Assembly: GCF_000712075.1 (NCBI RefSeq)
Contig: NZ_JONW01000007.1
Location: forward strand, 1-64,000
Direction of reading: 5' to 3'
DNA length: 64,000 nt
From: Caulobacter sp. UNC358MFTsu5.1
Lineage (GTDB): Bacteria; Pseudomonadota; Alphaproteobacteria; Caulobacterales; Caulobacteraceae
Below the pieces are notes generated by a model that was given only the letters and a program-made list of their open reading frames with translations, was not told where the DNA came from and did not search any database. The translations under genes and the position numbers were made by a program. How positions within the stretch are numbered: the first letter of the stretch is position 1; the number at the start of each line of letters is the position of its first letter. Shown one piece after another: positions 28,725-37,236 of the stretch.

Positions 28725-29540
28725 CTACTCCTTGGTCAGGTCCTGACGACGGAACAGGGCCACCGCGCCGCCGGCCAGCACCACCAGCCAGGCCAGCAGG
28801 AACACCAGGGCCAGCCCGGCCTGACCCGCGTCGGTCCGGGCTTCCGGCGGCGAGATGACGAAGGTCTTGAGCACCCGTCCGGCGAAGGCGGGGATCAGCA
28901 GGCTCTTCCAGGTCGCCGCCTGCATGGTGGCGGCCAGGGTCGACTGCACGAAGACGACCACCAGGCCGGCGATCACCGCGCCCATGGTCGAGCGGGTCAC
29001 GACGCCGATCAGGGCCCCCAGGGCGCCGACCAGCAGCACCTCCAGCCAGGTCACCAGCGCCACGCCGGCGTACTGGCTGATGAAGGCCGGGCCGGCCGGC
29101 GGTCCGACCAGGCGGGCGTGGTTGGCCATCGCGCCGAACAGCCCCGCCACCACGGCGGTGAGGGCGGTCAGCAGCAGGCTCCAGGCCGCGACCTCGGCGA
29201 AGACGATCAGCTTGGCCGCCAGCAGGTTGACCCGGCTGTTGCGGGGCGTGATCAGCCGCCAGGTCTCCCAGCGATAGTCGCCGGCGAAGATCGCCGCCGC
29301 GCCGATCAGCAGGAACAGGGCGGTGAAGGGGCCCGAGGCGCCGGCCACCGCGCCCATGGCCCGGTTGGCCAGGTCGGTCGTCTCGCCGGGGATGGTCCGG
29401 TGGAGGACCGCCCGGGCGAACATGTCCATCGCGATGCTGAACGCCATGGTGATCAGCGGCGCGAAGGCGAAGCCCCAGAACAGCGAGGCGCGGTCGCGGG
29501 ACAGGCGGAAACGCTCGGCGGCGATGGCGTCAGCGAGCAT
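28725..29540 (-). CDS. ABC exporter permease
   Basis: A 271-residue integral membrane protein with about six helices, of the ABC-2 permease type. The loop after the second helix, GDYRWETWRLITPRNSRVNLLAAKL, is characteristic of ABC-2 permeases for drug or antibiotic export. Its start overlaps the upstream ATPase gene by 11 bases, so the two are cotranslated as one transporter. The substrate is unknown. The gene ends convergently, 16 bases from the chemoreceptor stop. Confidence 0.88.
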   Translation of the reverse strand: MLADAIAAERFRLSRDRASLFWGFAFAPLITMAFSIAMDMFARAVLHRTIPGETTDLANRAMGAVAGASGPFTALFLLIGAAAIFAGDYRWETWRLITPRNSRVNLLAAKLIVFAEVAAWSLLLTALTAVVAGLFGAMANHARLVGPPAGPAFISQYAGVALVTWLEVLLVGALGALIGVVTRSTMGAVIAGLVVVFVQSTLAATMQAATWKSLLIPAFAGRVLKTFVISPPEARTDAGQAGLALVFLLAWLVVLAGGAVALFRRQDLTKE

Positions 29541-30435
29541 CGACCAGATCCTTGGGTTCGAGCGCGCCCAGATAGGCGCTTTCCAGGTCGGCCTCGCGCC
29601 AGCGGGCCTCGGTGATCTCCACGCCGGCCTCGACCAGGGCGCGGATCAGGGCGGGGGTCTCGGCGCGCAGCACGTCGGCCAGCACGGCGTTCGCGCCGTC
29701 CGCCTGGCCCTTGTCGCCCAGCACCGCCAGGGCCTTGTCGATCGGCGAGACGGTGAGGCGCAGGCGCGGCTTGCCGCCGGTCAGGGCCTCGACGTCGCCC
29801 TCGGCGGCCAGCTTGCCCTTGGACAGGATCGCCACCCGGTCGCAGACCCGGCGCACCTCGTCCAGCTGGTGGCTGGCCAGGATGATGGTCACCCCCTCCT
29901 TGTCGGCCAGGTCGCGGATCAGGGCGCGGATCTCCTGGATGCCGGCCGGGTCCATGCCGCTGGTCGGTTCGTCCAGGATCACCAGCTCGGGGCGGGTGAA
30001 GAAGGCCGCGGCCAGGCCCAGGCGCTGCTTCATGCCCACCGAGAAGGTGCCGGCCTTGCGGTCGGCCGCGCCGCCCAGGCCCACGCGCTCCAGCCAGTAG
30101 TCGATGTCGGCCGATCCGCCGGCGCCGCTTTCCAGCGCCAGCATCCGCAGCACTTCGCGGGCGGTCAGATAGGGCGGGTAGCGCGGGGTCTCGATCATCG
30201 CCCCGGCCCGGCGCAGGGACGAGGACTGGCCGGCCGGGGCGCCGAACAGCCGGGCCGTTCCGCCGGTGGGCCGCACCAGGCCCAGGGCGATGCGGAACAG
30301 GGTGCTCTTGCCCGCGCCGTTGGGACCCAGCACGCCGAACACGCCGCCGGCGGGAATGCTCAGCGAAAGCCCGTCCAGGGCGCGCACCGCGCCGTAGGTC
30401 TTGACCAGGCCCTCGGCCTCCAGGGCGAAGCTCAT
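29530..30435 (-). CDS. ABC exporter ATP-binding protein
   Basis: A 301-residue ABC ATPase. Walker A GPNGAGKST is at residues 37-45, the signature-like FSVGMKQRLGLA replaces LSGGQ, Walker B is LVILDEPTSGMD, and the switch His is in ILASHQLDEV. The C-terminal 90 residues form the accessory domain found in antibiotic and lantibiotic exporters. I start at ATG 30435 (MSFALEAEGLVKTYGA). An in-frame TTG at 30486 gives an implausible N terminus. It pairs with the permease at 28725-29540. Confidence 0.93.
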   Translation of the reverse strand: MSFALEAEGLVKTYGAVRALDGLSLSIPAGGVFGVLGPNGAGKSTLFRIALGLVRPTGGTARLFGAPAGQSSSLRRAGAMIETPRYPPYLTAREVLRMLALESGAGGSADIDYWLERVGLGGAADRKAGTFSVGMKQRLGLAAAFFTRPELVILDEPTSGMDPAGIQEIRALIRDLADKEGVTIILASHQLDEVRRVCDRVAILSKGKLAAEGDVEALTGGKPRLRLTVSPIDKALAVLGDKGQADGANAVLADVLRAETPALIRALVEAGVEITEARWREADLESAYLGALEPKDLVDAR

Positions 30436-30607
30436 GTGGAGCGGTTTCCGGTGGCGGTCATGCGGGGCGACTCCCTGAAAGGCCAAGTGACCTAGGCCGG
30501 GCGACTATGGCCGGGCGGCCGAGTCCCGCCAAGTTAAGTCGCGGTCATGCGTGGCGGGCCGTCACAAGACTGGGCTATAGCCAGGGTTCCCAAGTTCGAG
30601 GTGCGTG

Positions 30608-31858
30608 ATGGTCGTCGTCTTCCGCTGGATGGTTCTGGTCCTGGTCCTGACCCTGGGAGTCGGCGCGGGCGCCGGCGCCGAGGCGGCGGCCAAGTCGGCC
30701 CCGCCGCCGGCCCTGACCATCCTGATCTCGCTGGACGGCTTCCGGGCCGACTACCTGGACCGGGGCAACACGCCGGCCCTGAACGCCCTGGCCGCCGACG
30801 GCGCGCGCGGCGCCATGCGGCCGTCGTTCCCGTCCCTGACCTATCCGAACCACTACACCCTGGTCACCGGCAAGCGGCCCGACCACCACGGCATGGTCAA
30901 CAACACGCTCGAGGCCGACGAGGTCCCGGGCGTCAGCTTCAGCATGTCCAACCACGAGGCCGTGGGCGACGCCCGCTGGTGGGATCAGGCCAAGCCGATC
31001 TGGGTCAGCGCGGAAGAGCAGGGCGTCCACGCCGGCGTCCTGTTCTGGCCGGGTTCCGAGGCGGCGATCGACGGCGTTCGGCCCACCTACTGGAAGGTCT
31101 ATGACGAGAAGCTGGCCTATGACGACCGGGTCGACATGGTGCTGTCGTGGATCGACGCCAAGGCTCCGCCGCTGGGCCTTGCCACCCTCTATTTCGACGC
31201 CACCGACACCGAAGGCCACCACTACGGTCCGGACTCGCCGGAGGTGAACGCCGCCGCCCGCCGGGTGGACGCCGCGATCGCCCGGCTGGTCGCGGGACTG
31301 AAGGCGAGGGGCCTCTACGAGACCACCAACATCGTCGTCGTCGCCGACCACGGCATGGCGCCCCAGCCGTTGAGCGGCCTGGTCGACGTGTCCACCCTGG
31401 TCGATCCCGCCAAGGTCAAGTTCGTCAGCACCGGCTCGATCGTCGGCGTGCGCGCCTTGCCCGGCTTCGAGGCCGAGGTGAAGGCGGCGATGCTGAAGCC
31501 GCACGCCCACCTGACCTGCTGGGAAAAGGGCAAGATCCCGGCCCGCTACGCCTACGGGACCAATCCCCGTGTGCCGCCGATCGTCTGCCTGGCCGAGCGC
31601 GGCTGGTACTTCGCCACCGCCAGTACGATCGCCAAGCGCTGGAAGAACCATCCGCGCGACGGCGGGGCCCACGGCTACGACCCGTACGATCCGGTCATGC
31701 GGGCCGTGTTCGTGGCCCACGGTCCGGCGTTCCGCTCGGGCGTGACGCTGCCGGTGTTCGACAATGTCGACGTCTATCCGCTGCTGACCCGCCTGATCGG
31801 CGTGAAGGGCGACAAGGGTGACGGCGCGCTGAAGCCGCTGAAGCCGGCGCTGCGGTAG
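30608..31858 (+). CDS. Secreted nucleotide pyrophosphatase/phosphodiesterase
   Basis: A 416-residue exported enzyme of the alkaline phosphatase superfamily, NPP (type I phosphodiesterase) branch. The signal peptide spans residues 1-25. Metal ligand Asp43 lies in LISLDGFRADYL and the nucleophile Thr78 in SFPSLTYPNHYTLVTG. Further metal ligands are in YFDATDTEGHHYGPD and VVVADHGMA, and the last His near GGAHGYDP. It hydrolyses phosphodiesters or pyrophosphates such as nucleotides in the periplasm. ATG 30608 follows GAGGTG. It converges with a small secreted protein gene one base beyond its stop. Confidence 0.92.
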   Translation: MVVVFRWMVLVLVLTLGVGAGAGAEAAAKSAPPPALTILISLDGFRADYLDRGNTPALNALAADGARGAMRPSFPSLTYPNHYTLVTGKRPDHHGMVNNTLEADEVPGVSFSMSNHEAVGDARWWDQAKPIWVSAEEQGVHAGVLFWPGSEAAIDGVRPTYWKVYDEKLAYDDRVDMVLSWIDAKAPPLGLATLYFDATDTEGHHYGPDSPEVNAAARRVDAAIARLVAGLKARGLYETTNIVVVADHGMAPQPLSGLVDVSTLVDPAKVKFVSTGSIVGVRALPGFEAEVKAAMLKPHAHLTCWEKGKIPARYAYGTNPRVPPIVCLAERGWYFATASTIAKRWKNHPRDGGAHGYDPYDPVMRAVFVAHGPAFRSGVTLPVFDNVDVYPLLTRLIGVKGDKGDGALKPLKPALR

Positions 31859-31859
31859 C

Positions 31860-32237
31860 CTAGGGAGCCGTCAGGGCGGCGGCGATCGTCGCGCAGACCG
31901 GCTTCTTGTACAGCGTACGCTGATTGACGACCTTCGCGTCGTGCGCCTCCACGGCATAGGTCAGGACCTGGATGCTGTATCCCCGCCCGCCGCGCTCGTA
32001 GGCGACCACATAGCGTTGGCCCAGATGCGCCGCCGCGATGAAGCGGTTGCGGAGGCCTTCGCCCACGTCCGTCGCGAGGAAAGGTCCGTTAAAGGGCGAA
32101 AGGTCAGGGGCGCGGATCCACAGATCGCTGGCGACCGCCGGCGGTAGCTGCTCCTGAAGCACGATTTCGCCGGACGGGTAGAAGCACGCGCCATTCGACG
32201 AGGACAGCAGCTGAGCGGCGGCGAAGGCCAGCAACAT
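31860..32237 (-). CDS. Small exported protein, unknown function
   Basis: A 125-residue protein with a short hydrophobic N terminus (MLLAFAAAQLLSSSNGACF) that may be a signal sequence. The body contains DLWIRAPDLSPFNGPFLATDVGEGLRNR and GQRYVVAYERGGRGYSIQVL. I recognise no family. ATG 32237 follows GGAGAT. An upstream extension to 32366 is basic and non-signal-like, and would cross the divergent promoter region. GC content and codon use look slightly lower than those of its neighbours. Confidence 0.65.
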   Translation of the reverse strand: MLLAFAAAQLLSSSNGACFYPSGEIVLQEQLPPAVASDLWIRAPDLSPFNGPFLATDVGEGLRNRFIAAAHLGQRYVVAYERGGRGYSIQVLTYAVEAHDAKVVNQRTLYKKPVCATIAAALTAP

Positions 32238-32360
32238 CGTCGATCTCCATCGTGGCGCTTCAGCCTTGGGTTGATGCGCGGCGAATTTGTGGCGGCGCCG
32301 CTTGCGCAGATAGTTTCTATATGCGTTAAATATTGCGGATATTGGAAACGGAGCTTCGCC

Positions 32361-32813
32361 ATGCAACGCGCCGCCCTGACCTCGGCCCTCTGCTATCGCG
32401 ACCCCAAGGCCGCGCTGAAATTCCTGGAAGCGGCCTTCGGCTTCGAGCTGACCATGTTGATCGAGGACAACGAGGGGAACCTAGCCCATTCGGAGATGGG
32501 CTTCGGCGACAGCCTGATCATGATCGGCAACGAGTGGACCGACCGCCACAAGAGCCCGGCCTCGATCGAGGGCTTCAACACCCAGAGCGTCCACATCCAT
32601 CTGGAAGGCGACATCGACGCCCATTGCGCGCGGGCGCGGGCGGCGGGGGCCGAGATCCTGATGGAGCCGGCGGACCAGTTCTACGGCGACCGCACCTATC
32701 GCTGCCGCGATCCGGAGGGGCACTTCTGGACCGTGGGCGCGCCGATCCGCGCCGTCGGCGTCGAAGAGGCCGAGGCGGCGTCGGGCCTGAAGGTCGTGAA
32801 GGGTTGGGCGTGA
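32361..32813 (+). CDS. VOC-superfamily (glyoxalase/bleomycin-resistance-like) protein
   Basis: A 150-residue VOC-fold protein with two beta-alpha-beta-beta-beta modules. CYRDPKAALKFLEAAFGFEL opens the first and DAHCARARAAGAEILMEPADQFYGDRTYRCRDPEGHFWT the second; DPEGHFW is the family hallmark. Metal-dependent dioxygenase, lyase or resistance roles are all possible. It leads a five-gene set in which every junction overlaps; its TGA overlaps the next gene's GTG. The upstream region is AT-rich (TATATGCGTTAAATATTGCG) and contains a short dyad. Confidence 0.87.
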   Translation: MQRAALTSALCYRDPKAALKFLEAAFGFELTMLIEDNEGNLAHSEMGFGDSLIMIGNEWTDRHKSPASIEGFNTQSVHIHLEGDIDAHCARARAAGAEILMEPADQFYGDRTYRCRDPEGHFWTVGAPIRAVGVEEAEAASGLKVVKGWA

Positions 32814-33178
32814 CGCCAGACGATTTCCGCCGCCTGGCCCTGGCTCTGCCGGACGCCGTCGAGAGCTCGCACATGGGCACGGTCGACTTCCGCGTGGGGC
32901 GGATCTTCGCCACCCTGGGCTATCCCAACGCCAATTTCGGCATGGTGCAGCTGACCCGCGAGCACCAGGACGTCATCGTGGGCGTCGAGCCCAAGGTGTT
33001 CCGGCCGGTGCCGGGGAACTGGGGCCTGAAGGGCGCGACCCTGGTCGTGCTGGCCGAGGCCGACGAACCCACCCTGCGCGGGGCGCTGGAGGCGGCCTGG
33101 CGACTGAAGGCCAACAAGCGGCAGCTGGCCCTGCTGGAGGCGGCGCGGGTGTCCACGGCGTCGACGACCTCGCCATGA
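32810..33178 (+). CDS. MmcQ/YjbR-family protein (GTG start)
   Basis: A 122-residue MmcQ/YjbR-type protein, a small CyaY-like fold often annotated as DNA-binding. TPDDFRRLALALPDAVESSHMG and FRVGRIFATLG are typical. Starts at GTG 32810 overlapping the VOC stop, and ends in an ATGA overlap with the ArsR gene. Its biochemical role is unknown. Confidence 0.85.
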   Translation: MTPDDFRRLALALPDAVESSHMGTVDFRVGRIFATLGYPNANFGMVQLTREHQDVIVGVEPKVFRPVPGNWGLKGATLVVLAEADEPTLRGALEAAWRLKANKRQLALLEAARVSTASTTSP

Positions 33179-33504
33179 GCGCCTCGCTCGACGCCACCCT
33201 GGCGGCCCTGGCCGACCCGCACCGGCGGGCGACCATCGACCTGCTGCGCCAAGGGCCGCGCCGGGCGGGCGAGCTGGCCCAGGCCGCCGGCCTGTCGCCC
33301 CCGGCCATGAGCCGTCACCTGCGCGCCCTGCGCCACGCCGGCCTGGTGGAGGAGACTCATCCGCCGTTCGACGCCCGGGTGCGGGTCTACGCCCTGCGTC
33401 CCGCGCCGATGGCCGAGTTGAAGGCCTGGGCCGAGGCGGCCGAGGGGCTGTGGAGCGATCAGCTGCTGGCCCTGAAGGCGCATATCGAAGGGGAGACGGC
33501 GTGA
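33175..33504 (+). CDS. ArsR-family transcriptional regulator
   Basis: A 109-residue winged helix-turn-helix repressor. LAALADPHRRATIDLLRQGPRRAGELAQAAGLSPPAMSRHLRALRHAGLV is the ArsR core. No metal-binding Cys pair is present in the recognition helix, so it is the type usually paired with SRPBCC/AHSA1 proteins, as here. It probably represses its own cassette. Overlaps both neighbours by four bases. Confidence 0.93.
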   Translation: MSASLDATLAALADPHRRATIDLLRQGPRRAGELAQAAGLSPPAMSRHLRALRHAGLVEETHPPFDARVRVYALRPAPMAELKAWAEAAEGLWSDQLLALKAHIEGETA

Positions 33505-34019
33505 CCGACCCAGCAGGCTCCAAGGTCCTGGTCGCCCTGCGCATCAAGGCCGCGCCCCTGCGGGTGTTCGAGGTGTTCACCGCCGACATCGGGGCCTGGT
33601 GGCGGCCCAACGCCCTGTTCTCGTTCACGCCGCGCTCGCCCGGCGTGCTGGCCTTTGAAGGCGCGGGGGAGGGGGCGCGCCTGGTCGAGCGCCTGCCGAC
33701 GGGCAAGGTGTTCGAGATCGGTCCCGTCCACATCTGGGACCCCGGCAGGCTCCTGGTGTTCGGCTGGCGCCAAGCCAGCTTCGCGCCGGGCATGGACACC
33801 CAGGTGGAGGTCCGCTTCGACCCCGTCGGCGACGAGACCCGCGTAACCGTCGAGCATTGTGGCTGGGACACCGTGCCGATCGAGCACGTCGCCCGTCACC
33901 GGTTCCCGGACGCGGTGTTCCTGCAGCGCCATGCCGAGTGGTGGCGCGCGCTGCTGACAAGTCTCGCCAGCCGGGCGGCTATGGACGTACAAGACCACGC
34001 CAGGGAGGGCGACGCATGA
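33501..34019 (+). CDS. SRPBCC (AHSA1-like) domain protein (GTG start)
   Basis: A 172-residue START/AHSA1-type lipid- or ligand-binding fold. VALRIKAAPLRVFEVFTADIGAWW, FEGAGEGARLVERLPTG and VEVRFDPVGDETRVTVEHCGWD follow the family layout. Such genes very often follow an ArsR regulator, and the ligand is unknown. Starts at GTG 33501 and overlaps the MFS gene by four bases. Confidence 0.88.
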   Translation: MTDPAGSKVLVALRIKAAPLRVFEVFTADIGAWWRPNALFSFTPRSPGVLAFEGAGEGARLVERLPTGKVFEIGPVHIWDPGRLLVFGWRQASFAPGMDTQVEVRFDPVGDETRVTVEHCGWDTVPIEHVARHRFPDAVFLQRHAEWWRALLTSLASRAAMDVQDHAREGDA

Positions 34020-35263
34020 CCAAGGGCATCAGCCGCAACCATCGACAGGCCGCGCTCGGCTTCATCTTCGTCACCGCCTGCCTGGACGTGCTGTCGCTGG
34101 GGGTGATGATCCCCGTCCTGCCCGAGCTGATGAAGCGCTTCAACGGCGGCGACACCGCCTCGACGGCCCTGTGGGTGATGCTGTTCGCCACCACCTGGGG
34201 CGTGATGCAGTTCTTCTGCGCGCCGATCCTGGGCCTGATGTCGGACCGCTGGGGCCGCCGGCCGGTGATCCTGACCTCGATCTTCGGCCTGGGCGTGGAC
34301 TTCCTGTTCATGGCCTTCGCCCCGACCATCTGGTGGCTGTTCGTCGGCCGGGTGTTCAACGGCATGACGGCCGCCAGCTTCTCGACCGCCGGGGCCTATG
34401 TGGCCGACGTCACCAAGCCCGAGGACCGGGCCAAGGGCTTCGGCCTGATGGGGGCGGCGTTCGGGGTGGGCTTCACCTTCGGCCCGGCCCTGGGCGGGTG
34501 GCTCTGGCAGTTCGACCACCGGCTGCCGTTCCTGGTCTGCGCGGGCTTGGCCCTGTGCAACTGGCTGTACGGCTTCTTCGTGCTGCCGGAATCCCTGCCG
34601 CCCGAGAAGCGGGTCCATCGCTTCGACTGGAGCAAGGCCAATCCGCTGGGCTCGCTGAACCTGCTCAGGAGCAAGCCCGACCTGCTGGGGCTGGCGGGCG
34701 TCGGCTTCCTGTTCCAGATGGCGCACAACGTGCTGCCCAGCGTCTTCGTGCTGTACATGGGCTTCCGCTACCACTGGTCGACGGCGGTGATCGGCCTGAC
34801 CCTGATGGGCAGCGGCGTCGCCGGCATCCTGCTGCAGAGCTTCCTGGTGGGGCCGATCGTCAAGAAGGTGGGCGAGCGCGGGGCGCTGCTGATCGGCCTG
34901 TTCTCGGGCTGCGTCGGCTTCATGATCTACGGCCTGGCGCCGACGGGGTGGCTGTACCTGTGCGGCCTGCCGATCTTCGCCTTCTCGGGCCTGATCCAGC
35001 CCGGCCTGCAGGGCCTGATGACCCGCCGGGTCCAGGCCTGGGAGCAGGGGCAGCTGCAGGGGGCGAACTCGGCCATGATGGGCATCACCGCCATCGTCGG
35101 ACCAGCGCTGTACCTGCTGCCGTTCTCGTGGGCCGTGCGCCACGACGCCACCCTGCACATGCCCGGCCTGCCGGTCCTGATCGCCGCGGCCCTGCTGCTG
35201 GCGGCCACGGCCCTGGCGATCCGCGTGGCCCATCCGGCGGCGGTGGAACCGAGCGTCGCCTGA
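34016..35263 (+). CDS. MFS efflux transporter, TetA-like
   Basis: A 415-residue, 12-helix major facilitator. Motif A in the 2-3 loop is GLMSDRWGRRPVIL, and the TM4 segment is FVGRVFNGMTAASFSTAGAYVADV. The overall layout matches the TetA(A/B/C)-type proton antiporters of Gram-negatives, but similar proteins export many compounds, so tetracycline should not be assumed. It ends the five-gene coupled cassette that begins at 32361. ArsR control and an efflux pump together suggest a small-molecule response. Confidence 0.9.
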   Translation: MTKGISRNHRQAALGFIFVTACLDVLSLGVMIPVLPELMKRFNGGDTASTALWVMLFATTWGVMQFFCAPILGLMSDRWGRRPVILTSIFGLGVDFLFMAFAPTIWWLFVGRVFNGMTAASFSTAGAYVADVTKPEDRAKGFGLMGAAFGVGFTFGPALGGWLWQFDHRLPFLVCAGLALCNWLYGFFVLPESLPPEKRVHRFDWSKANPLGSLNLLRSKPDLLGLAGVGFLFQMAHNVLPSVFVLYMGFRYHWSTAVIGLTLMGSGVAGILLQSFLVGPIVKKVGERGALLIGLFSGCVGFMIYGLAPTGWLYLCGLPIFAFSGLIQPGLQGLMTRRVQAWEQGQLQGANSAMMGITAIVGPALYLLPFSWAVRHDATLHMPGLPVLIAAALLLAATALAIRVAHPAAVEPSVA

Positions 35264-35367
35264 TCATCTTTGATCAGCGGGCCCAATCCCGGACCTTGGC
35301 CGCCATCAATGCGCCCGAAAGCTCGGCTGATCTTCCGGGCCGAATTCCACGGAGTCGCCTAACAATC

Positions 35368-36789
35368 ATGCGATCCTATCGCGCCGTGCTTCCCGTCCTG
35401 GCCCTGCTGGCCGCCTGCTCGCCGCAAGGGCCCTCGAAGGCCCAGTCGATCCCGGACCTGGCCCAGCCGACCCGGCGCGCGCCCTCCGACCCGATGTCGA
35501 TGAAGGCCTCGTTCGCGCCGGTGGTGAAGAAGGCCGCCCCGGCCATCGTCAACGTGGCCAGCAAGCGCGTGGTGCGTCAGCGGGTCGATCCGTTCTGGGA
35601 CTTCTTCATGGGCGGCGGCGGCGGGGCCACCCGCGACCAGGTGCAAGGTTCTCTGGGGTCCGGCGCCATCGTCCGCGCCGACGGGGTGATCATCACCAAT
35701 CACCACAACATCGAGAACATGAGCGACATCACCGTCCAACTGGCCGACCGCCGGGAGTTCCCGGCCACCGTGCTGCTGGACGACCCGCGCTCGGACCTGG
35801 CGGTGCTGAAGATCGACACCAAGGGCGAGCGCCTGCCGGTGATCGCCATCGACGACCAGGAGCAGCTGGAGGTCGGCGACCTGGTCCTGGCCCTGGGCAA
35901 CCCGTTCGGCGTGGGCCAGACCGTGACCAACGGCATCGTCTCGGCCCTGGCCCGCACCGACGTCGGCGCCGCCGAGTTCGGCAGCTACATCCAGACCGAC
36001 GCCTCGATCAATCCGGGCAATTCCGGCGGTCCGCTGGTCGACATGGACGGCGACCTGATCGGCATCAACACCTTCATCATTTCGCGCTCGGGCTCCTCGG
36101 CCGGCGTCGGCTTCGCGATCCCTGCCTCGGTGGTCCGCCAGGTGGTCAACGCGGCCCTGGGCGGCGGCCACAGCGTGGTGCGGCCCTGGCTGGGCGTGAA
36201 GGGCCAGCCGGTGACCGGCGACATCGCCCGGAGCCTCGGCCTGTCGGCCCCGCGCGGCGTGGTGATCTCGGACGTCTATCCCGGCGGCTCGGCCGAGCGG
36301 GCCGGCATCCGCGACGGCGACGTGATCCTGTCGATCGACGGCCAGGCGGTGAACGACGAGGGCGGCGGCGCCTTCGCCATCGGCACCCACAAGGTCGGCG
36401 ACCGGGTCTCGGTGCTGATCAACCGCAACGGCAAGGAACAGACCCTGACCCTGCGGGCCGAGGCGGCTCCCGAGACCCCGGCCAAGGACGAGCGCGTGCT
36501 GAAGGGCCGCAACCCGTTCGACGGCGCCACGGTGGTCAACCTGTCGCCCGCCGTGGCCCAGGACCTGGGCGTCGATCCGTTCGCGGGACGCGGCGTGCTG
36601 GTCACCAAGATCGGCCAGGGCTTCGCCCTGAACGCCGGCCTGCGCCCCGGCGACTTCGTCCGCGAGGTCAACGGCAAGACGATCAACACCACCGCCGACC
36701 TGGCGGCCGTGTCCAACACCGCCGCGGCGAGCTGGACGGTGACGATCGAGCGCAACGGCCAGCGGATCACGGCGCGGCTGCGGGCCTAG
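35368..36789 (+). CDS. HtrA/DegP-like serine protease lipoprotein with two PDZ domains
   Basis: A 473-residue periplasmic protease. The N terminus (MRSYRAVLPVLALLAAC) is a lipobox with Cys17, so it should be membrane-anchored. The catalytic triad is His113 in IITNHHNI, Asp143 in RSDLAVLKID and Ser219 in INPGNSGGP. Two PDZ domains follow (about residues 250-340 and 375-470). It degrades or chaperones misfolded envelope proteins. The lipid anchor differs from the soluble E. coli DegP. Its stop overlaps the convergent VOC gene's stop by four bases. No sigma-E-like promoter is obvious. Confidence 0.94.
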   Translation: MRSYRAVLPVLALLAACSPQGPSKAQSIPDLAQPTRRAPSDPMSMKASFAPVVKKAAPAIVNVASKRVVRQRVDPFWDFFMGGGGGATRDQVQGSLGSGAIVRADGVIITNHHNIENMSDITVQLADRREFPATVLLDDPRSDLAVLKIDTKGERLPVIAIDDQEQLEVGDLVLALGNPFGVGQTVTNGIVSALARTDVGAAEFGSYIQTDASINPGNSGGPLVDMDGDLIGINTFIISRSGSSAGVGFAIPASVVRQVVNAALGGGHSVVRPWLGVKGQPVTGDIARSLGLSAPRGVVISDVYPGGSAERAGIRDGDVILSIDGQAVNDEGGGAFAIGTHKVGDRVSVLINRNGKEQTLTLRAEAAPETPAKDERVLKGRNPFDGATVVNLSPAVAQDLGVDPFAGRGVLVTKIGQGFALNAGLRPGDFVREVNGKTINTTADLAAVSNTAAASWTVTIERNGQRITARLRA

Positions 36790-37202
36790 GCCTTGATCCT
36801 CGAGGCGATGGACCAGGTGTGGCCGAACGGGTCGCGGAGCTGGCCGTAGCGGTCGCCCCAGAACTGGTCGGCCAGCGGGAAGACGACGGTCGCGCCGGCC
36901 TCGACGGCCCGGCTCCACCAGGCGTCGGCGTCGTCGACCTGCAGGTGCAGGGTCACGGCGGCCGGCGGCCTGTAGTCGCCGTGGGCCATTTCGCTGAAAT
37001 GGTCCGACAGCATCACCCAGTCGCCGTTGATGATCATCCGGGAATGCAGCAGCCGCTCGCCGTCGTCGGCGATGTTGCGGAAGGTCTCCTCGGCGCCGAA
37101 GGCCCGCTTGTAGAAGTCCACGGCCGCCTTGCCGCCGACCACGGAAATGTAGGGGATGACGCCGGACTCCGGGGCCCGTGTGGGATCGCCTTCGTTGGTC
37201 AT
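36786..37202 (-). CDS. PhnB-like VOC protein
   Basis: A 138-residue VOC protein of the PhnB/glyoxalase-like type. PYISVVGGKAAVDFYKRAFGAEE and LADQFWGDRYGQLRDPFGHTWSIAS are characteristic. The function is unknown. It is divergent from rarA, with 34 bases between starts, and ends convergently on the HtrA gene. Confidence 0.88.
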   Translation of the reverse strand: MTNEGDPTRAPESGVIPYISVVGGKAAVDFYKRAFGAEETFRNIADDGERLLHSRMIINGDWVMLSDHFSEMAHGDYRPPAAVTLHLQVDDADAWWSRAVEAGATVVFPLADQFWGDRYGQLRDPFGHTWSIASRIKA

Positions 37203-37236
37203 GGTGGTTCCCTCCGCGATTAAGTAAACCTAGCCC

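Noticed and set aside
34171..36789. Fusion of an upstream region to the HtrA protease
   Set aside because: The first 399 codons are a wrong-frame reading of the MFS gene. The lipobox start at 35368 is clear.
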